In this document: positions 62,701-64,000 of the stretch, one piece after another | Layout of the letters: each line of letters opens with the position of its first letter | Position numbering within the stretch: the stretch's first letter is position 1 | From: Enchytraeus crypticus | Taxonomy: Eukaryota > Annelida > Clitellata > Enchytraeida > Enchytraeidae | Reading direction: 5' to 3' | Length of the DNA: 64,000 nt | Assembly (NCBI GenBank): GCA_905160935.1 | Contig: CAJHZI010000192.1 | Location: 891,001 to 955,000, forward strand | Notes under the pieces: generated by a model | What the model was told of the DNA's origin: nothing | Seen by the model: only the letters and a program-made list of their open reading frames with translations | The model's database searches: none | Made by a program: the position numbers and the translations under genes

Positions 62701-63873
62701 ACTGCTTTATTGAAGACCAAATTAAAATAAGTAACTATTTCTTTAAACGACTCTACTCTACTGCAAGAATTAATCTAAATGCAAGAGTTAATCTATGCAA
62801 TGTTTCGTTGAATCAATTCAATTTCCTGAAAACTACGCATAAGATAGCAATCTGCTTAAAATATCTGCCGACATTTGTAAGCAAACCGGTATTTATATTT
62901 ATATACTTTACAAAACGTTAATGGGCAGTAGTACAATGAGGTAAAAGTTATTCAAACCAGTTAATGTAGCACGTAGCTAAACTCATACGTGTTTCACGAA
63001 GATTTACAGATGAAATTGTGATAAAGATTTTAAGGACGAAATAATCTTGTAAAATGGTTTGGATAAGACAGCTTAGCATCTCTGGTTATTAATTCTATAA
63101 ACACTGAGCTGTGGTGAAATTTGTCGAAACACTGGATCTGTTGTTAACTTCAATAAAGATGCTTTAGGTATCACTTAAGATTAAAAAGTCTTTTTGGCAA
63201 AATTACATTTATTTTTAATTTACAAATAACTTTGCTAGTGAATAAAGCGATCATTTTTATAAAATTCATCACATCGTACTATTAGATTAAGAGGCTAATT
63301 TACATGAAAATCATTTAAAAAACAAATAGCCTATAGATATGGCTTCTTTCATAATAATTCGCTTCCTAATTAAATTCACATTCATATCAATTGGAAGCCT
63401 AATTCGCTTCATTAGATATGGTTAATGGAGTGAATTAGGAATCTTTGCCACAATGTTTCCTTGCATACGTTGCTTTAAATAAATGAATATTATTAACTTG
63501 AATTTCTAATATCAAAGGCCTGATATTACTATATAACTTTACTAGAATATGCACTCCACGCAATGTTGTAGTTTTCATATGAAGGTGTGTCACGAATGTT
63601 CTAGTAAGTTGTTTGGCTGGAGCTAGTGGCGAAGTCGGTAAGATATTCGACCGCGGATTAGTATGTGCGAGGTTCAAATCCTGGGCTCGCCCGTCACTGA
63701 CATCGCTTCGAATGAGGAAACTGACGTTAACCTTAGCTTTACAGCTTTAATTTTTACTAATTTATTAATCGAGTTTACAATTAAAATTGAAACATAACAT
63801 AAAAACATACTTACACACTACGATAGGAGGGCCCCGAGGCGTCGTCCCAACTCTTCGCCACTAGTCCACCCAT
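39306..63873 (-). CDS. HVCN1-like: Voltage-gated proton channel homologue (Hv1/HVCN1-like), 9 coding exons, complete, with large S1-S2 insertion
   Basis: Exons in coding order: 63815-63873, 58110-58241, 50520-50644, 47395-48101, 46378-46431, 43074-43212, 41883-41998, 40914-40998, 39306-39664; 1776 nt, 591 aa, every junction GT-AG and in phase. Hv1 proteins are four-helix voltage-sensor domains that themselves conduct protons across membranes. S1: [20 protein letters not shown] (human Asp112 and Glu119 equivalents kept). S2: [14 protein letters not shown] followed by [20 protein letters not shown] (His140, Phe150 and Lys157 kept; Glu153 position is Leu). S3: [19 protein letters not shown] (Asp174 and Asp185 kept). 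S4: [14 protein letters not shown] (WR-x-x-R-I-x-N-G kept, first arginine absent). A basic, heptad-like C-terminal helix follows ([20 protein letters not shown], later [14 protein letters not shown]), then a Ser-rich tail. The S1-S2 loop is about 210 residues. The N-terminus is acidic ([15 protein letters not shown]). TMEM266 is a related alternative, but NG after S4 favours Hv1. Confidence 0.9.
42180..42275 (-). mobile_element. tRNA-like SINE head, separate type
   Basis: Minus strand reads GGTAGTATGGCTGATGGTTG (box A-like), then a long arm-like spacer, then CCGGTTCAAATTCC (box B-like). The spacing suggests a tRNA with a long variable arm, such as Leu or Ser type. No clean acceptor stem was found, so it is called SINE rather than tRNA. 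Confidence 0.5.
43074..43212 (-). other. Hv1-like exon 6: S3 and S4 voltage-sensor helices
   Basis: 139 nt, entering in phase 0 and leaving in phase 1. It encodes [20 protein letters not shown], a short loop (VTGTQNEET) and S4 ([17 protein letters not shown]). The donor is at 43072-43073; reading through it gives NGINY then TAA. The acceptor (TGAAG) at 43213-43214 lies inside the first unit of a 44-bp tandem array. Confidence 0.9.
43180..43399 (-). repeat. Five tandem 44-bp copies of the S3-exon acceptor region
   Basis: The motif AAACGAGGCCACGATTATGA starts at 43180, 43224, 43268, 43312 and 43356, exactly 44 bp apart. Copy 1 includes the first 33 coding bases of Hv1-like exon 6 ([11 protein letters not shown]) and its splice acceptor. 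Copies 2-5 lie in the intron upstream in the sense of transcription. Copies 3, 4 and 5 keep an acceptor TTTAG|GTrTTCGAC at 43300, 43344 and 43388; copy 2 has lost it. Confidence 0.93.
43505..43690 (+). repeat. Dispersed repeat family E
   Basis: Landmarks GTACATATTCATACTC, TTCTCGCTCCATAAGAG, TTTAATCCCTTCACAAAG, GCTTCTGAAGTGGTTTCCCG and TTGCCTT. Other copies: 30975-31225, 50085-50300, 60175-60450. Two copies end near GTATATAAAGTTATTTCATT or similar. Its ORFs are spurious. Confidence 0.72.
44340..44490. repeat. TAA/ACT trinucleotide microsatellite
   Basis: (TAA)n, then (AAAAT)n, then (ACT)n, then (AAT)n. Other TAA tracts: 14240-14281, 51138-51228, 54507-54606, 58602-58645, 59684-59714. Several directly follow retroelement 3' ends. 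Confidence 0.93.
45804..46030 (+). mobile_element. SINE family B copy in Hv1-like intron 5
   Basis: TAGCGTAGGGGTAGCGTC, GTGGGTTCGAATACCAGCC, CTCGGACATTCACTGGACTA and AACACAGTTGATCATTTCAC. It is inserted directly after a 73-bp AT microsatellite and TG tract (45696-45800). Confidence 0.85.
47395..48101 (-). other. Hv1-like exon 4: giant S1-S2 loop plus S2
   Basis: This single 707-nt exon joins the S1 exon in phase (AAA A|GT CAT) and encodes 235 codons. Only the last ~20 residues ([17 protein letters not shown]) are S2; the rest is an insertion. It starts with [20 protein letters not shown], continues through a basic cluster ([13 protein letters not shown]), a Pro/Ser-rich middle ([12 protein letters not shown]) and a charged region ([18 protein letters not shown]), and ends [18 protein letters not shown] before S2. 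No known domain was recognised. By Hv1 topology the loop faces the extracellular or luminal side. Confidence 0.85.
53759..54003 (+). mobile_element. SINE family B copy in Hv1-like intron 2
   Basis: TAGCGTAGGGGTTAC, TTTCGAATCCCAGCC and CTCGGACATTCACTG, with a small internal duplication around 53889-53940 (TTAGGCAA repeated), ending CAGCTGATCATTTCATTG. Confidence 0.83.
58346..58645 (+). mobile_element. LINE 3' end, truncated copy, with TAA tail
   Basis: 58346-58600 is a diverged duplicate of 59365-59620 (shared GGTATGAAGTTGTTCC, GCCATTGAAACCATGGG, GACCTCGAGTAG) and is followed by a (TAA)n tail at 58602-58645. It lies in Hv1-like intron 1, antisense to that gene, about 100 bp from exon 2. The reading frame is broken by small indels and stops. 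Confidence 0.8.
58646..59714 (+). mobile_element. LINE ORF 3' end with CCHC motif and restriction-like endonuclease remnant, TAA tail
   Basis: Peptide pieces in three frames follow one another: [37 protein letters not shown] (stop at 58992); [52 protein letters not shown] (stop at 59252); then VWDVTVI (about 59271), [11 protein letters not shown] and [20 protein letters not shown], ending at 59609. The Cys/His motif followed by RP-x-G-M-T and WDVTV resembles the CCHC plus PD-(D/E)XK endonuclease end of RLE-class non-LTR retrotransposons; the Asp of RPD is Gly here. It is dead through frameshifts. A (TAA)n tail at 59684-59714 closes it. Confidence 0.8.
61811..61938 (-). mobile_element. SINE family A copy, reverse, diverged, in Hv1-like intron 1
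   Basis: Landmarks TTAAAGCTAACGCCAAG, GTCAGTGACGAGGAGAGC and AAGCCACCGGCTCAGCC on the plus strand. The box B region is decayed. Confidence 0.7.
62618..62676. repeat. Two-copy 29-bp direct repeat
   Basis: GCGTTGCCAGCTATCAAC followed by (a/g)AAAATCT(a/g)C occurs twice in a row in Hv1-like intron 1. Confidence 0.85.
63614..63755 (+). mobile_element. SINE family A, best full-length copy (tRNA-derived)
   Basis: Box A-like TAGTGGCGAAGTCGG and box B-like GAGGTTCAAATCCTG are about 50 bp apart, followed by the family 3' module CGCCCGTCACTGACATCGC ... GAGGAAACTGACGTTAAC and a TTAGCTTTA end. Other copies: 7632-7748(-), 27236-27356(-), 30706-30843(+), 31664-31796(-), 32309-32438(-), 61811-61938(-); 3' fragments at 36466-36521(+) and 52777-52835(+); decayed pieces near 42285-42350(-), 48495-48545(+) and 60796-60870(+). 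Confidence 0.85.
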
Positions 63874-64000
63874 GGTGAAATAATCAGTAAGTTGTTAGTT
63901 AAGTCCTTATTGGAGTATCACTGCACTCTCTTATAATTGTATATCCTTGATATCTTGAACGGCGCTAAATTAAATCATATTAATTAGGCCTACTAAATTC
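63874..64000. promoter_or_regulatory. 5' UTR / promoter side of the Hv1-like gene
   Basis: 127 bp upstream of the proposed ATG. No core promoter motif was assigned. Any non-coding first exon would lie beyond the window. Confidence 0.35.

Noticed and set aside
1..64000. CRISPR arrays, bacterial operons or prophage
   Set aside because: The window is spliced animal DNA. The evenly spaced 44-bp array at 43180-43399 has no unique spacers and is a tandem duplication.

Overview
This is an AT-rich, intron-rich nuclear segment of an animal, most likely an aquatic invertebrate; the phylum cannot be fixed from the sequence. Evidence: five multi-exon animal gene models with GT-AG introns, no operon structure, many tRNA-derived and 5S-derived SINE copies, LINE 3' ends with TAA tails, and many AT, TAA, GAT and CT microsatellites. 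Most single-frame open reading frames here are spurious or lie in repeats; the real proteins were reconstructed by joining short exons at phase-compatible splice sites.

Layout. (1) 1240-1810 (-): N-terminal exon of a type II membrane protein, possibly four-jointed-like; the rest lies left of the window. (2) 1811-9171: intergenic, dense in SINE families, including a 5S-rRNA-derived element. (3) 9172-15554 (-): APEX1-type AP endonuclease, 10 exons, complete, about 346 aa. (4) 17351-22272 (+): RhoGAP-domain protein of the ARHGAP20/TAGAP type, 7 exons, about 407 aa, head-to-head with APEX1. (5) 22273-28208: intergenic. (6) 28209-34621 (+): MOB3-type MOB kinase activator, 7 exons, 225 aa, complete. 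(7) 34622-39305: intergenic, convergent. (8) 39306-63873 (-): a voltage-gated proton channel (Hv1/HVCN1) homologue, 9 coding exons over 24.6 kb, about 591 aa.

The Hv1-like gene is the most unusual content. Its model is phase-consistent at every junction and 1776 nt long (592 codons with stop). It keeps the S1 Asp, the S2 Phe and Lys, and the S3 Asp residues. It lacks the first S4 arginine and the S2 Glu, and it carries a roughly 210-residue charged insertion between S1 and S2, where human Hv1 has a short loop. In addition, the 3' splice site and first 33 coding bases of the S3-S4 exon belong to an array of five exact-period 44-bp tandem copies. Three of these copies keep an intact, better-looking splice acceptor that would cause premature termination.

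The genes show no shared pathway (DNA repair, Rho signalling, Hippo-type kinase activation, proton conduction), as is usual for animal gene order. The repeats are a second layer: several SINE families share 3' modules, and one family's GAT tail appears to have seeded a 265-bp GAT/GAC microsatellite.
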